Part shown: positions 45,379 through 60,300 of the stretch, one piece after another
Layout of the letters: every line of letters starts with the position of its first letter
Position numbering within the stretch: the first letter of the stretch is position 1
Assembly (NCBI GenBank): GCA_009193035.1
Contig: SWDT01000003.1
Coordinates: forward strand, 1,054,001-1,118,000
Length of the DNA: 64,000 nt
Reading direction: 5' to 3'
Origin: Halicephalobus mephisto
Taxonomy: Eukaryota; Nematoda; Chromadorea; Rhabditida; Panagrolaimidae
Notes under the pieces: model-generated
Seen by the model: the letters and a program-made list of their open reading frames with translations, nothing else
What the model was told of the DNA's origin: nothing
Database searches by the model: none
Position numbers and translations under genes: made by a program

Positions 45379-48300
45379 ATGAAGCTCTCGTTTGCGCTCC
45401 TGACGGTTCTCCTCGTCGCCAGGGCCGGCGCCCCCCCGACCCCCATTTCCGGCAGACCCCCCGAGGACATAAGTAAGTTTTTTCTGTAATTAATCACATT
45501 TTTATTTTTTGGCAAAATTCATCGCCTGAGGCAAAATAACGGCGAAGAAAAAACTTATGTTTGATTTTATCTTTTTTTACACTGTTTACACTTGTTACTT
45601 GGGTTTTATGACTTCAAAAAAGCCTTGGGGTTTTTCTTCTTTTTAAAAAAGATTAATCCATAAAATCAGATATGACCGAAATCGGGACTCTTGGCCGACT
45701 GGTTTGTTTCATCAATTTTCCGACGTTTAATCAACTTTTGTGATTTTTTCTATCATCTGATGAATGAACAGAGCAAAAAAAATTTTTTTCATAAAAAAGA
45801 AAAAAATCGACCTTGTCCAAAAATTCAGAATTCCTGGGGTTGTCCAAATTAGGCCAATTTCTGAGGATTCAGACCTTCGTACAAAAATATGTTTTTCTTC
45901 ATTAAGGAATTTATAGTGAAAAAACTGATCGAAAACATACAGTAATATTCTTGATAAATCTTTTTTTGGGATTTAAAAATTTAATTAAAAATCAAATTAT
46001 TTTCGAAACAAGAAATTATAATTTATTTTTAGATTTTTACTGTAATAGTTTTTAGAATTTTTGATAAATTTAAAAAATCATAATTTTTAGTAAAATGATT
46101 TTTAAAATTTTCACCAAATAAAAATTAATTAAAAATCAAATTATTTTCAAAACGAAAAATTGTAATTTATTTTTAGATTTTTACCGTAATAGTTTTTAGA
46201 ATTTTTGATAAATTTAAAAAACCATAATTTTTAAATTTTTTACCAAATAAAAATTAAATTATTTTCAAAACAGGAAATTGTAATTTATTTTTAAATTTTT
46301 ACTGTAATAGTTTTTAGAATTTTTGATAAATTAAAATAAAAAAATCGTTATTTGTGCTGGAACCGTTTTTGGATTTTTTTAGAAAAGAAAAATAAAGAAA
46401 ATGTTGATTGAAAAATAAATTGGTCCTGACACGAATGACGTTTGATTCATTTTCAATTTCCTTAATAACTTTTCAAACAACTAATAATCTAATCCTTTAT
46501 AAAAAATTAAATATCGTTCGTGACAGGACCATTTTTTTATTAATTAAAAAATATTTATCTTGACAAGAAAAAATTTTTTTCTACAGTATATTTATTGATT
46601 TTTTGAATTTTTAATAATCTAATATAATTCGTGACAGGACCATCTTTCTATTTTTTGTTTATTAAAAATCGTTGGTCTTATCACGAAAAATATTCGATTT
46701 TCCTACAGTATATTTATTGATTTTTAATAATCTAATATAATTCGTGGTAGGACCATCTTTCTATTTTTTCTTTATTAAAAATCGTTGGTCTTATCACGAA
46801 AAATACTCGATTTTCCTACAGTATATTTATTGATTTTTAATAATCTAATATAATTCGTGACAGGACCATTTTCTACTTTTGCTTTATTAAAAATCATTGG
46901 TCCCACCACGAAAAATATTCGATTTTTCTTTATATTTAATTTAATAATGCTGAAATGACTGATAGCTTGGTTTGTAGTGGTGGAATTAATCAGACGTTGC
47001 ACATTGGATTCGCAAATCTGATTTTTTTCTTTTTTTAATTTTTTTCAGAGAATAAAGATCAAAGAAACCGCCGAACGGAGAGACGTTGGTCCTGCCGCGC
47101 AATGCTTGATTTAGTTTTGGATTATGAATCTAATTAGTGAATTTTCGAATCACAATTATGTCCTATAGTTAAAATTAAATTTTAAATTTTTGCAATTTCA
47201 AAAATTGGAAAATAGTTTTAAAAACTGGTCCCGCAACGAACGTCTGATTTATTTTTAGATTATGGACTCGTTTATTGACCATCTGTCTGTATTTGGAAAA
47301 TAAATCAGATATCTTTCGCGTCAGGACCAGAAATTCAAATAATTTTAAAAATAATGATAAAATAAAAAAATTAGTCCCGCCACGAAAAATGTTTATTTTT
47401 TTAAATTTTTATCTGTTGGTGATTAAAAAATTAATTAAACATTTTTCGCGTCAGGACCAGAAATTCAAATAAATTTAAAAATAATGATAAAATAAAAAAA
47501 TTAGTCCCGCCACAAAAAATGTTTATTTTTTAAAATTTTTATCTGTCTGTATTTTGAAAATAAATCAGATATCTTTCGCGTCAGGACCAGAAATTCAAAT
47601 AATTTTAAAAATAATAATAAAATAAAAAAATTAGTCCCGCCACGACAAATAATTTATTTTTTTTAATTTTTATCTGTTGGTAGTTAAAAAATTAATTAAA
47701 CATTTTTCGCGTCAGGACCAGAAATTCAAATAAATTTAAAAATAATAATAAAATAAAAAAATTAGTCCCGCTACGAAAAATGTTTATTTTTTGATTATGA
47801 ATTTTTAAATTTTTTTAAAAAATAAAAATTTAAAAAAATCAATAAAAATTGATTTTAAAACAAAAAATTTCTGATTCATTTTTCGACGATTAAATTTTTT
47901 TAGGAGATTAGAAATCAAGTTCATCGGCGAAGAATGAATCAGGAATTTTCTGTTTTGAGATCATTATTCAAATTTCTTTTTTAAAAATGAAAAAAATAAA
48001 AATACTGGTCCTACCACGAAAAATTTCTGATTCATTTTTTATGGAATTTTTTTATTTTTTGTTTGTTCATAAGTAAATAGTTAATTAAACATCTTTCGTG
48101 ACAGGACCAGAAATCCAAATTTATTTTTTAAAAATTACGAAATTGGTCCCGCCACGAAAAATGTTTGATTAATTTATTTTTTGTTTGTTCATAAGTAAAT
48201 AGTTAATTAAACATTTTTCGTGACAGGACCACAACTCCAAATTTATTTTTAAAAAATTACGAAATTGGTCCCGCCACGAAAAACATTAAATTAATTTATT

Positions 48301-51300
48301 TTTTTTATTTTTTGTTGATTCATAAGTAAATAGTTAATTAAGCATCTTTCGTGGCAGGACCAGAAATCCAAATTTATTTTTTAAAAATTACGAAATTGGT
48401 CCCGCCACGAAAAACATTAAATTAATTTATTTTTTATTATCAATTTTTTATTTACAATTCTAAAACAAAAAATTTTTCGTTCCAGGACCGTTATTTAATT
48501 TTTTAAACAAAAATCCAAAAATTTATCCCATCACGAAAAATGCATTTTTAAAAATATTTTTGTTAATAATTTTTTAACCGAAATTTTTGAAACTTGATTT
48601 TTCGTAAAAATTTGAAATTTTAGAAAACAATTAGTTCCGGTAGATTGCCAAGGCCAGTCATTTTTGAGCGGAAATTTTTTTCCTGAGAAACGACGGAAAA
48701 CTTGAATTCCCAGGATTTCTATCTTTAATTGAACTCCAAAAATTTGCAAAAAAATTTTCAAAACAATTCCAAAAAAATTTCAAAATTCCAAAAAAACTTA
48801 AAAAATTTAAAAAAGTTTAAAAATTCTAAAAATTTAAAAAAAATTGAAAAATTCTAAAAATTCTAAATATTCTAAAAATTTCTAAAATTTCGAAAACGAT
48901 TTTTTTTAATTTTAAAAATTCTAAAAATTCTAAAATTTCTAAAAATTCTAAAAATTTCTAAAACAATTTTTTTTATTTTTTAAAAATTTCGAAAAAATCT
49001 TTAAAAATTTTCAAAAAAAAATGATTATGAAGTTCTTAAAGTTTCAAAACACATGGAAACTTTTATTTTTGGTCCAAAATTTTTTTGACAAACAAGTATT
49101 TGAAAAATTTTATTTTTACCAAAAATTGATCGATTTTTCTTGACTTATCTTTTTTCATCTTGTTTCGATTTTATCTCAAAGGTCCTTGGCATAAATTTAA
49201 AAATTAATTTCATTGTAAAAAATCGAAATTTTCAAACATGTTTTAAAAAATTTCAAAAATTACACAACTTTAAAAATAAAAATAATTTTTTAAAGTTCAA
49301 AAAATTACACAACTTTAAAAATAAAAATAATTTTTTAAATTTCAAAAATTACATAATTTTAAAAATAAAAATAATTTTTTTTTAAATTTCAAAAATTACA
49401 TTATTTAAAAAATAAAAATAATTTTTTTTTAATTTCAAAAATTACACAACTTTAAAAATAAAAATAATTTTTTAAATTTCAAAAATTACATAATTTTAAA
49501 AATAAAAATAATTTTTTTTTTAAATTTCAAAAATTGCGTAATTTTAAAAATAAAAATAATTTTTTTTAATTTTAATATTTTTCAAAAAACAATTTACAGT
49601 ATGCAACAGTAAGAACATCTACGGTCATGTGAAGCAGAATGCAGTCGTCGTCGATGAATCCCCGAGCTGGTTTCAGCTGGATATCTCAAGTCCGAACCTC
49701 CACGAGTGCATCCGAAGATGTTACGGTTACAGATTCTGCTATTCAATCACCTTCGATCACACGAAAATCAAACCTTGCATCTTCTACCTCCACACCAGGG
49801 ACGACTGCGCCTCGATGGACCTCGTCAACATCGCCGAAATCGAATACAAAAATTCCCCGATTTCTGTTTCTTGTTTGAAATGTGGAGATTCGATCCCAGA
49901 ATCCAAAAACCAAAAACCTCCAGAAATCGACTTTAATCAAGATCCAGAACCAGAATCCGTCCCTGTCAATCCAGGTATTTTTTAAAATATGAATTTATTT
50001 TTTTTTAATTTTATGTTCGATTTTCTGTCAATTGCAATTAGGGATTCGTTAATTTAAAATTGCATCAGAAAAAACATCCAATCAATAGGGAATTTTTACA
50101 AACTGGTTTCGCTATAATCGATCGAATCCAGAATTCGGCCTTGCCACGCCCGATCCTTGAACTTGTCCATTTAAAAATTATCCTTATAAAAAGTGAAATT
50201 GTTACAAAAAACAAAATTTTTTAAAAATGATTCATTTTTGACGTCATTATTGATAGGGACCGTTTTGGGTAATTAAATTTTAAAATTATATAAAACAAAA
50301 AATTCCCCAAGTAGTCGAAAGTTGTGTTCAGTGAATTCTGAAAAGTTGATTTTTGTTTAGAAAATATAATTCAATGAAAAAATTCCATTTAATTTCGAAT
50401 TTAAAAAACATTTAAAATAATTTTGTAGTTTTTAAAAAAGTTAATTTCGAAAAAATCATAAAACTTAAAAAACAAAAATTTCTAAAGACCTTGAAATTTT
50501 AACACCAAAAAAACAAATTTGAGAAAATAATAAAATTTAAATATAGAAAAAATAGTTTTAACAAGATCATAAAATTCGTATAAAACTGTTGTGACCTCGA
50601 GGTGTGTTGCAGAAAGATAAGAATGAAGGTCTTTGTTAGAACAGAAATATAACATATATCGAACAGAACTACAGTAACACAGGTAATTTGCAATTACTTG
50701 TAACTGAAGGTAATCAATATATAAGATTTCTTGACTGTAATCCTCATATATTGGATTTTAATTAAGCGTATCCGACGGCGGGATTGTAATCCTACTAAAG
50801 TTGATCCTGATTCAGTACAATCAACGCGGTTATATATTTCTATTTGCCAGGAAAGTAATCTGAATACATTGATTTTACTGAATTAGGATCAACTTTAGTT
50901 GGATTACAATCCTGCCGTCGGTTACGCTCCATTGAAATCCAATATATGAGGATTATAATCAAGAACTCTTACATATTGATTACCTTCGGTTACAAGTGAT
51001 TGCAGAGTGTCTGAATTCAGCTGTACAACAAATGCTTCTTTTAGACTCGTATTGATTTTGAAATTCTTTCTTTTTAAATTAATGTTTTTCTTACTTGAAT
51101 AAGATATTAAGTTAATTTAACCAAAAATAACAAAAACGAGAAGGTCACATGAAGATAATGAAATAGGAGAGCAACTGTCGTGTAGCCGTGAATTCCAACA
51201 CTATCATCCCGTGTTATTACTGTAATCGTGCCGGGACCCAGTCTCAGGGAGGACGCCTGCGCAAAGAAAAACAACCTTAATTTTCGACGAAAATAAAAAA

Positions 51301-54300
51301 CAGGTCTCGCGAAAGTTTGGAATTCCAATAGAAATAAGTTTCAAACATCACTAAAAACATAATTTTCTGCAACAAAAATCAATTTTTATTACTGTAGAAG
51401 TAAATTATACATTTATACAATATAATTCGTAATTTAGAAAATTGTAATTTTTATATAAATTTCGAAACTTTTTCGATTAAATATTTCACTTTTTGAATTT
51501 ATTTATTATTTATTATTAAAAATGAATTTAATTCGTTCGAAATTTTCAGATGAAGCCGTGGTTTCGGAGAGCAAAGACGACAACATCGAGCAAATCGAAG
51601 AAGCCCAAAAAACAGCGACTCCTCCGTCGACAACCGTCGGCTTCCGACAATGTAAGTTTGATTTTTGACGATATTTGTAGTTGTTTATTCTCTCACTTCA
51701 AACTGGGTAATTAAATTAAGACAATCAAGTACAATTAACAGCTACAAGATGTAGAAAAATGAAAAATTAATTTTTTATGGTTTTTCATATATCAATCATT
51801 ACATATTATTTCTAATATATAAATTATTGTTTTTGGTAAATTTGATATATAAGTTATTGGTTTTATTACATTTAATATATTAGTTATTGTTTTAGTACAT
51901 TTAAGATATAAGTTGTTATTTTTAGTACATTTAAGATATAAATTATTTTTTTAGTACATTTAACATATAAGTTGTTATTTTTAGTACATTTAACACATTA
52001 GTTATTTTTTTAGTACATTTAACATATTAGTTGTTATTTTTAGTACATTTAAGATATAAATTATTTTTTTTAGTACATTTAAGATATAAATTATTTTTTT
52101 AGTACATTTAACATATAAGTTGTTTTTCTTAGTAAATTTAATATATAAATTATTATTTTTAGTACATTTAACACATTAGTTATTTTTTTAATACATTTAA
52201 CATATTAGTTGTTTTTCTTAGCACGTTTAATATGTAAATTATCATTTATTAATTTTGTTTCGTGTATTAACTAGTTTTCTGGCAGTTTTGATATATGAGT
52301 TACTTTTATCCTTTATATATAAATTGTTTTTTAGCTTATCCCTGTCATGTACATTCTTTCATTTTTTTATATATGGATATTTTTTACTTTTTTTCACATA
52401 TAAATTGTTTTATTTTTTATACGTCAATTACTTTTTTCATATATGGAGAATTTCCTTCCATGTTTTCATATATGAATAAGTTTATTTTTAAGCAATTTTA
52501 TTCTACTTTTTTCACATATGAAGTATTTTTACTTTTTTTTTTCACATATGAAGTGTTTTTACTTTTTCGATTTTGCTGATAATTAGTTGGACAATTTACG
52601 GTATTTTTTAATTTGATGATTGCAGCATGTGTTGTGACCTTCCAAGTCTACGAAGACATGGACGTCGACGCCTTGAAGACGACCCATGTGGCCACGGTTA
52701 GGAACATCGAGGAATGTGCTTACATTTGTTATCAGAACTCCTGTTCTGGAGCTGTCTTTATTCCTTCTGATTCTGAACAAACTAAAGCAAAATGTAAGGT
52801 TCAAATGAGAGAAAAAGAACAATGTAATGGAAAACTTCAAAGACATTACTTCTTCAAACCCTCTAAAGCCGTTGTTCTGTCGTGTTTCAGATGTCGTAAG
52901 TTCTTACAAGATTCTTATCAAAGCAATTTTCGATTTAGAACCAGACAGACCGGTTACGCTATCTCCTGATGCCGAATTCATCGTAGCTTCGACAACTCCG
53001 AGACCTGAGCTGGTGGAACATAAACTTTCCCCAGAAGCAGATTCTGAAACTGAACAAAATAAAGAAGGAAAAGCGGATTCTGAAAGTGAACAACCTAAAG
53101 AGGAAAAAGCAGATTCTGAAGCTGAACAGAATAAAGAAGAAAAAGCGGATTCTGAAGGTGAACAACCTAAAGAAGAAAAAGCAGATTCTGAAGCTGAACA
53201 AAATAAAGAAGAAACTACTGTTCAACCGGAAGAGACCACTGTGGCTTCAGAATCCTCCACGGGGAAGATGATTTCTCTTGGGAAAGTAACTACAGGTCCT
53301 GTTATCTTCCCCGGAGGCTGTTTGATCACGTTCCAAGCTGAGCATCTGGAGAACAGACCGAAAGAATTCACTTCTGAATTCGAATTGAATCTTTTGACAG
53401 AGACTCCGGAGATTTGCGCCACTAGATGCTTCCAGGACGGATGTACCGGAGCTTTGTTCTTCCCCAAAAACGGTACGTGTGTCCTTGGATACGGTGACGA
53501 ACAATACTGTAGCAAAAAAAGACCGAGTATTAACTTCTTGAAACTCGACAATGATGACAGAGAATCCTCCATCTGGATCCACTGCACAAGTTGCAGATCC
53601 CGGAAACACGGAGAAACCAAAGCAGTCACTGGAAACATGAAGGACAACAATGTTGTGGAGGATAAAAATGGAAATCTCGCTGTTGGACCTCAAGATGATG
53701 AAAAAGTTGAAGAAACTACAGTAACGGCAACAGAATCCCCAAAAGTTGAAGAATCGACTGAAGCTCCGAAAGTCGAAGAAACTACAGAATCCCCGAAAAT
53801 TGAAGAATCTACCGTACCTCAAGACACCGAAGAGAAAGCTACAGAATCTCCAAAAGTCTCTGCTTCACCTCCAGGGATGTCTCCAGAATCCCCTACTCGA
53901 GCTCCTGTTGACTTCCAGGGATGTTTGATAACATTCCAAGTTGGAGACCTCTCTGACAGACCGAAAAAGTTCACTTCTGAATTCGAACTGAATCTTTTGA
54001 CGGAGACTCCGGAGATCTGCGCCACTAGATGCTTCCAGGACGGATGTACCGGAGCTTTGTTCTTCCCCAAGAACGGTACGTGTGTTCTCGGATACGGTGA
54101 CGAGCAATACTGTGACAAGACTCCAACTTTGAGGTTCTACAAGCCTTCTGAAAAAGAAACTCAAAAAGATTCCATCTGGATCCACTGTACCGTATGTCGT
54201 AAGTTTACCAAAAATACCGTAATCCTGGGGTAAATTGAGTAATTTAGGCTCTCAGAAGCACGGCGAGACGTTTGTTCCTGAAGCAGAAGAAAAACTTCCA

Positions 54301-57300
54301 AGTAAGCGTTGAATCCGAAACTTGGCTTTTTCGCTTTTTCATTTTTAATTTATGCTTTATTGATAAATATTTTCTCTGCTTTGCTTCCTTGCTTGGATAT
54401 ATGATGATTTTTGGGAATTGAAAATTTTTAGTTTCTGGACAACATGATACAGAAGCAGAAACTGTAACGACAAAACCCGAAACTGTAGAAGCAACGACTT
54501 CTGAAGCTGAGGAACCTACAGTATCTGCAGTGGAGGCTACGACGACAGTGCCTTCAGAGGAAGCTGAAACAACTGCGGCTCCAGAAGAAGCTACAACTGG
54601 TCAGACCGAACCTGAAGCTACTGAATCAGCTACAGAAAATCCGGAAACAACTGCAGCTCCAGAAACAACTGCAGTTCCAGAAGAGGCTACAACTGGTCAG
54701 ACTGAACCTGAAACTACTGAAGGAGTAACGGAAAATCCGGAAACAACCGCAGTTCCAGAAACAACTGCGGCTCCAGAAACAACTGTAGTTCCAGAAGAAG
54801 CTACAACTGGTCAGACTGAACCTGAAGCTACTGAAGGAGTAACGGAAAATCCGGAAACAACCGCAGTTCCAGAAGAAACTGCGGCTTCAGAGACGACCAC
54901 CGTTGCTGAATCGGCAACTGAAGAAAATCCAGAAACTACAGTTGCTCTAACAGAAGCTCCCGTTGAAGAATCAACTTTGTCTCCAGAATCTGAGACAGAA
55001 ATCGCTGCTGCTGAAGAAAATAAGGCAACTACAGTAGAGGCATCAGAAAGCGTACCAGGAGAACCTGCTACTACATCTCCTGAACAAGAGGTTACTGCAG
55101 AAGCAGAAACAACAACAGCAACTGAGAATGAGCCTGAAGCAACCACTGAAGTATCATTAGAGGCATCAGAAGCACCTACTGAAGCACCACAAGGATCGGA
55201 AACTCCTACTGAAGCCCCATCGGAGACATCTACCGAAGTTCCATCAGAAGCACCAACTGAAGCCATATCAGAAACATCCACTGAAGCTCCTTCAGAAACA
55301 CCAACTGAAGCTCCACAAGAAGGATCAGAAACTCCTACTGAAGCCCCATTCGAGGCTTCTACCGAAATTCCATCAGAAGCACCAACTGAAGCCCCATCAG
55401 AAACATCCACTGAAGCTCCTTCAGAAACACCTATTGAAACAGTAGAAGAGACAACAGCAGCTCCTGAAGGCGAGCATACATCGCCAAAGGAGCCAGAAGA
55501 GGTGGATATCACGGATATGGAGAAGATAGACACTGATCTCCAAGAACCTTCCGAAGCTACGACTGCTTCTGAAACAGAACTTCCAGAATCTACGAGTGCT
55601 CCAGTTGAAGCAACAACGGATATCATCGATAAGGCTGTCAATAAAGTGAAAGAGTTGGCCCAGGAAGCTGGAGATATCCTCAAAGGAAAAACATCAACGA
55701 CTTCTGCATCGGAAACTCCAGAAGCCGGTTCAGATGGAACAACAGCTGCTGTTCCATCAGAAGAGACTACAGTAACTCCTGAAGAAACAACGTCCTCAGT
55801 TGAATCAGAGACTCCTAAAACAGCCGATAACGCCGACGAAGAAACAACAACCGTGGCTGAAGAGGACGTAGCAGCTACCGAATCACCTGCGCTTGCGGAA
55901 GCGACAGTTCCTGAAGAAGTTGAGGAAGAAACAGTTTCAGACACAATTCCTGAATCCACAACTGTAGCTTCTGCTGAATCAACAACTGGCGAAGTTGCAG
56001 CAGAAGCACAAGATTCAGAAGCAACAACGCAACCGTCTGACGCTGAAGCCGAAACAGCGACTCCAGTGGAGACAACAGCAGCTCCTTCTGAAGACACAGA
56101 AACACCTGAAGCAACTACTGTTGAAGAAAAAGTAACAACTGTAGCTCCAGAAGAAGCTGAGGTTTTAGAATCATCCACATTAGCATCTGAAGCTCCAGTA
56201 GAAACAACGACAGCTCCTTCTGAAGAGACAACTGCTGCTGAATCGGAGGAACCCCAAGCAGCTTCTAATATCGATGAAGAGGCAAAAGTTGTAGGAGAAG
56301 AAAGTACAGCAGCTTCAGAATCACCGGAAGCAACGACTTCAAAAGGAGCTGAAGAAGAGGAAACACCTAGTGAAACCGCTGAATCAACCACCGTTGCTCC
56401 TGTTGAACCTACCATTGCTGAAGTCGAAGAATCAACTCCTTCCACAGTCCCAATTGAAGAAACGTCGACAAGCCCTTCAGAAGAGACAACTGGAGAGGTT
56501 CAACCGGAACAAGGAACTGAACCGGTTGAAGAAACAGGAACCACTGCAGCTCCAGTAGAATCTACCACTGATATCATCGACAAAGCTGTCAGTAAAGTCC
56601 AAGAACTGGCGGAAGAAGTCGGAGACCTAGTTAAAGGAGAAGAACCCACTACTGCGGCAGTTGAAGGAACCACAGCTCAACCCGAATCCCTACCGGAAGA
56701 ACAGACTGAAACTCCGCTTACTCCTGTCGAAGAAACTTCTGAAGCAACAGTAGCTGGGAATGAAGATGTAGAAGCCACCACAGTATCTGGAGCAGAATCA
56801 TCACAACCAGTTGAAGAAACAGGAACCACTGCAGCTCCAGTAGAATCTACCACTGATATCATCGACAAAGCTGTCAGCAAAGTCCAAGAAGTAGCTGAAG
56901 AAGTAGGAGACCTAGTTAAAGGAGAAGAACCCACTACTGCAGCAGTTGAAGGAACCACGGCTCAACCCGAATCTTCACCAGAAGAATCAACTCCACCTTC
57001 AGAAGAACAGACTGAAACTCCGCTTACTCCTGTCGAAGAAACTTCTGAAGCAACAGTAGCTAAGAATGAGGATGTAGAAGCCACCACGGTATCTGGAGCA
57101 GAGTCATCACAACCAGTTGAGGCAGAGGTAACGGAAGTTCCAGTAGAATCTACCACTGATATCATCGACAAAGCCGTCAGTAAAGTCCAAGAACTGGCGG
57201 AAGAAGTCGGAGACCTAGTTAAAGGAGAAGAACCCACTACTGCGGCAGTTGAAGGAACCACAGCTCAACCCGAATCCCTACCGGAAGAACAGACTGAAAC

Positions 57301-60300
57301 TCCGCTTACTCCTGTCGAAGAAACTTCTGAAGCAACAGTAGCTGGGAATGAAGATGTAGAAGCCACCACAGTATCTGGAGCAGAATCATCACAACCAGTT
57401 GAAGAAACAGGAACCACTGCAGCTCCAGTAGAATCTACCACTGATATCATCGATAAAGCTGTCAGTAAAGTCCAAGAAGTAGCCGAAGAAGTCGGAGATC
57501 TGGTTAAAGGAGAAACCCACTACTGCAGCAGTTGAAGAAACTACAGCTCAACCCGAATCTTCACCAGAAGAACAGACTGAAACTCCGCTTACTCCTGTCG
57601 AAGAAACTTCTGAAGCAACAGTAGCTGAAAATGAAGATGTAGAAGCTACCACGGTATCTGGAGTAGAGTCATCACAACCAGTTGAAGAAACAGGAACCAC
57701 TGCAGCTCCAGAAGCCACTACTGATATCATCGACAAAGCCGTCAGTAAAGTCCAAGAAGTAGCTGAAGAAAGTCGGAGATCTGATTAAAGGAGAAGAACC
57801 CACTACTGCGGCAGTTGAAGAAACTACAGCTCAACCCGAATCTCTACCGGAAGAACAGGCTGAAACTCCACTTACTCCTACCGAAGAAACTTCTGAAGCG
57901 ACAGTGGCTGGGAATGAAGATGTAGAAGCTACCACGGTATCTGGAGTAGAATCATCACAACCAGTTGAAGCAGAGGTAACGGAAGTTCCAGTAGAATCTA
58001 CCACTGATATCATCGACAAAGCCGTCAGTAAAGTTCAACAAGTAGCTGAAGAAGTCGGAGATCTGATTAAAGGAGAAGAATCCACTACTGCAGCAGTTGA
58101 AGAAACTCAAAAACCAACGGCAGGCCCTTTAGAAGAAACAACTGGGGAGGTTCAACCAGAACAGGAAGCCACCACTCCTCCAGGAGCTGAATCTGTTCAA
58201 GAAAACGAAGACTCAGAAACAACAGTTTCAATTGGGGAATCTAGTGCTGTACCTGCAGGAGAGGCCACAACAGTGGAACCTGAAACAGAAGCTCCAGTCG
58301 AAGAGATAACTACTGTACCTAGCGAAAAAGGAGAAGATGCTCCTGAGGCTACCGGTGACGTCACAGAATCCACTGCTGCTCCAGAGACTCCGACAGCGGA
58401 ATCAAGCTCAGTTCCTTCAGAAAAAACTGCAGCTACTACAGCGGAACCAATTGTAGAAGAAAATAAAGACAGTACTATTCAACCTGAAGAAGCATCCTCA
58501 GTTTCCGAAACTACTGGAGAAGTTGAATCAGAGACTACAACCGCTCCTAAAGCTGCTGAATCTGTTGATGAAGTTGGTTCTGAAAAAGAAACAAGTACCG
58601 AATCCCCAGTAATTGAAGGTGAACAAGAATCTGCAACCGAAAGTACACCAGTAGAAACTGAAGACCAACAAGAACCTGTGACTGAAGCTGCAACAGAGTC
58701 TACACCTACGGAAGCTGAAGACCAACAAGAAACAGTAACTGAAGGCGAACAAGAAAAGGTTACTGAAACTGCATCTGAAGAAACTTCAGTCATTGAAGAT
58801 CAGCAAGAAGCTACTACTGAATCTGCACCTGAAGAAACTGAAAGTGAAAAAGAACTTGTGACTGAATCTGTGACAGAACCTGCACCTACGGAATCTCCAG
58901 TAACTGAAGGTCAACAAGAACCTGCAACCGAAAGTACACCAGTAGAAACCGAAGGTCAACAAGAAACTGTAACTGAAGCTGCTCCTGAAGAAACTCCAGA
59001 AATTGAAGGTGAGCAAGAAGTTACAACTGAATCTCCAGTAAGTGAAGGCGAACAAGAAACTGTCACTGAAACTGCACCTACGGAATCACCAGTCGTTGAA
59101 AGTCAACAGGAAGCTACTACTGAATCTGCACCAGTAGAAACTGAAGGTGAACAAGAGACTGTAACTGAAGCTGCACCTGAAGAAACTCCAGTAGTTGAAA
59201 GTCAGCAAGAAACAGTGACTGAAGCTGTACCTGAGGAAACCGAAAGTGAACAAGAAGTTACAACTGAATCTCCAGTAAGTGAAGACGAACAAGAACCTGT
59301 AATCGAAGCTGCATCTGAAGAAACTTCAGTCATTGAAGGTCAACAAGAACCTGCAACCGAAAGTACACCAGTAGAAACTGAAGACCAACAAGAAACAGCT
59401 ACTGAAACTTCACCTACGGAATCTCTAGTTGTTGAAGGTCAGCAAGAATCTGCAACAGAGTCTGTACCGGTAGAAAATGAAGGTCAACAAGAAACAGGTA
59501 CAGAATCCCCAGTAAGTGAAGGCGAACAAGAAAAGGTTACTGAAATTGCAACTGAAGAAACTTCAGAAACCGAAGGTCAACAAGAGACTGTAACTGAAGC
59601 TACACCAGTAGAAACCGAAGGTGAACAACAACTTGTGGCTGAATCTGTGACAGAAGCTGCATCTACAGAATCACCAGTCGTTGAAAGTCAACAGGAAGTT
59701 ACTACTGAATCTGCACCGGTAGAAAATGAAGGCGAACAAGAAACAGCTACTGAAACTGCTCCTGTAGAATCTTCAGCCACTACAGCCGGAGTCGTTGAGG
59801 AAGCCACTGCGAATGCTAATCAACCAGCTGAAGATTTAGCTGGATCGTCTACGGATTCAGAACCGACATCTGATCTTGAAGAAGCTACAGTTGGAGAATC
59901 AGAAATCACAAGCGCTCCTATAATTGTGGCATCCGAAGAACCAAGTGAAGCTAGTCCCGATAATGGACAAACTACAGCAAATCCGGAAGCAGCACAAGAG
60001 GAAACGACTTCTTCAGTTTCTGTCGAAGAAACCACAGCAGCTCCAGAAGAACCCACGACGATCTCTTCAACTCTTGACCAAGCTTCGTCAACGATCAAGG
60101 ACACCGTCGATAATTTAGCGGAATCAACGCCTGCACCAGAAGTTGCCGCAACTGAAGCTCCGGTGGAAGAAACTGAAGAATCGACAACTCCATCAAGTCC
60201 AGCTTTTGTTACTGAAGGTCCTGAAACTACGGTCGCTCCAGAGGAAGAAACAACAACTCTGCCAGAAGCCGGAAAAGAAACAGCCGAAACCCAACCCAGT

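Noticed and set aside
46420..48550. A CRISPR-like array, given regular 18-base repeats
   Set aside because: Copies alternate in orientation, spacers are themselves related AT-rich sequence, and this is a nematode intron.
54811..56445. A 544-codon open frame antisense to the mucin repeats, Ser/Val/Thr-rich
   Set aside because: It mirrors GAA/ACA/GCT codon repeats of the sense strand, which leave few stops on the opposite strand. It has no splice context or independent features.
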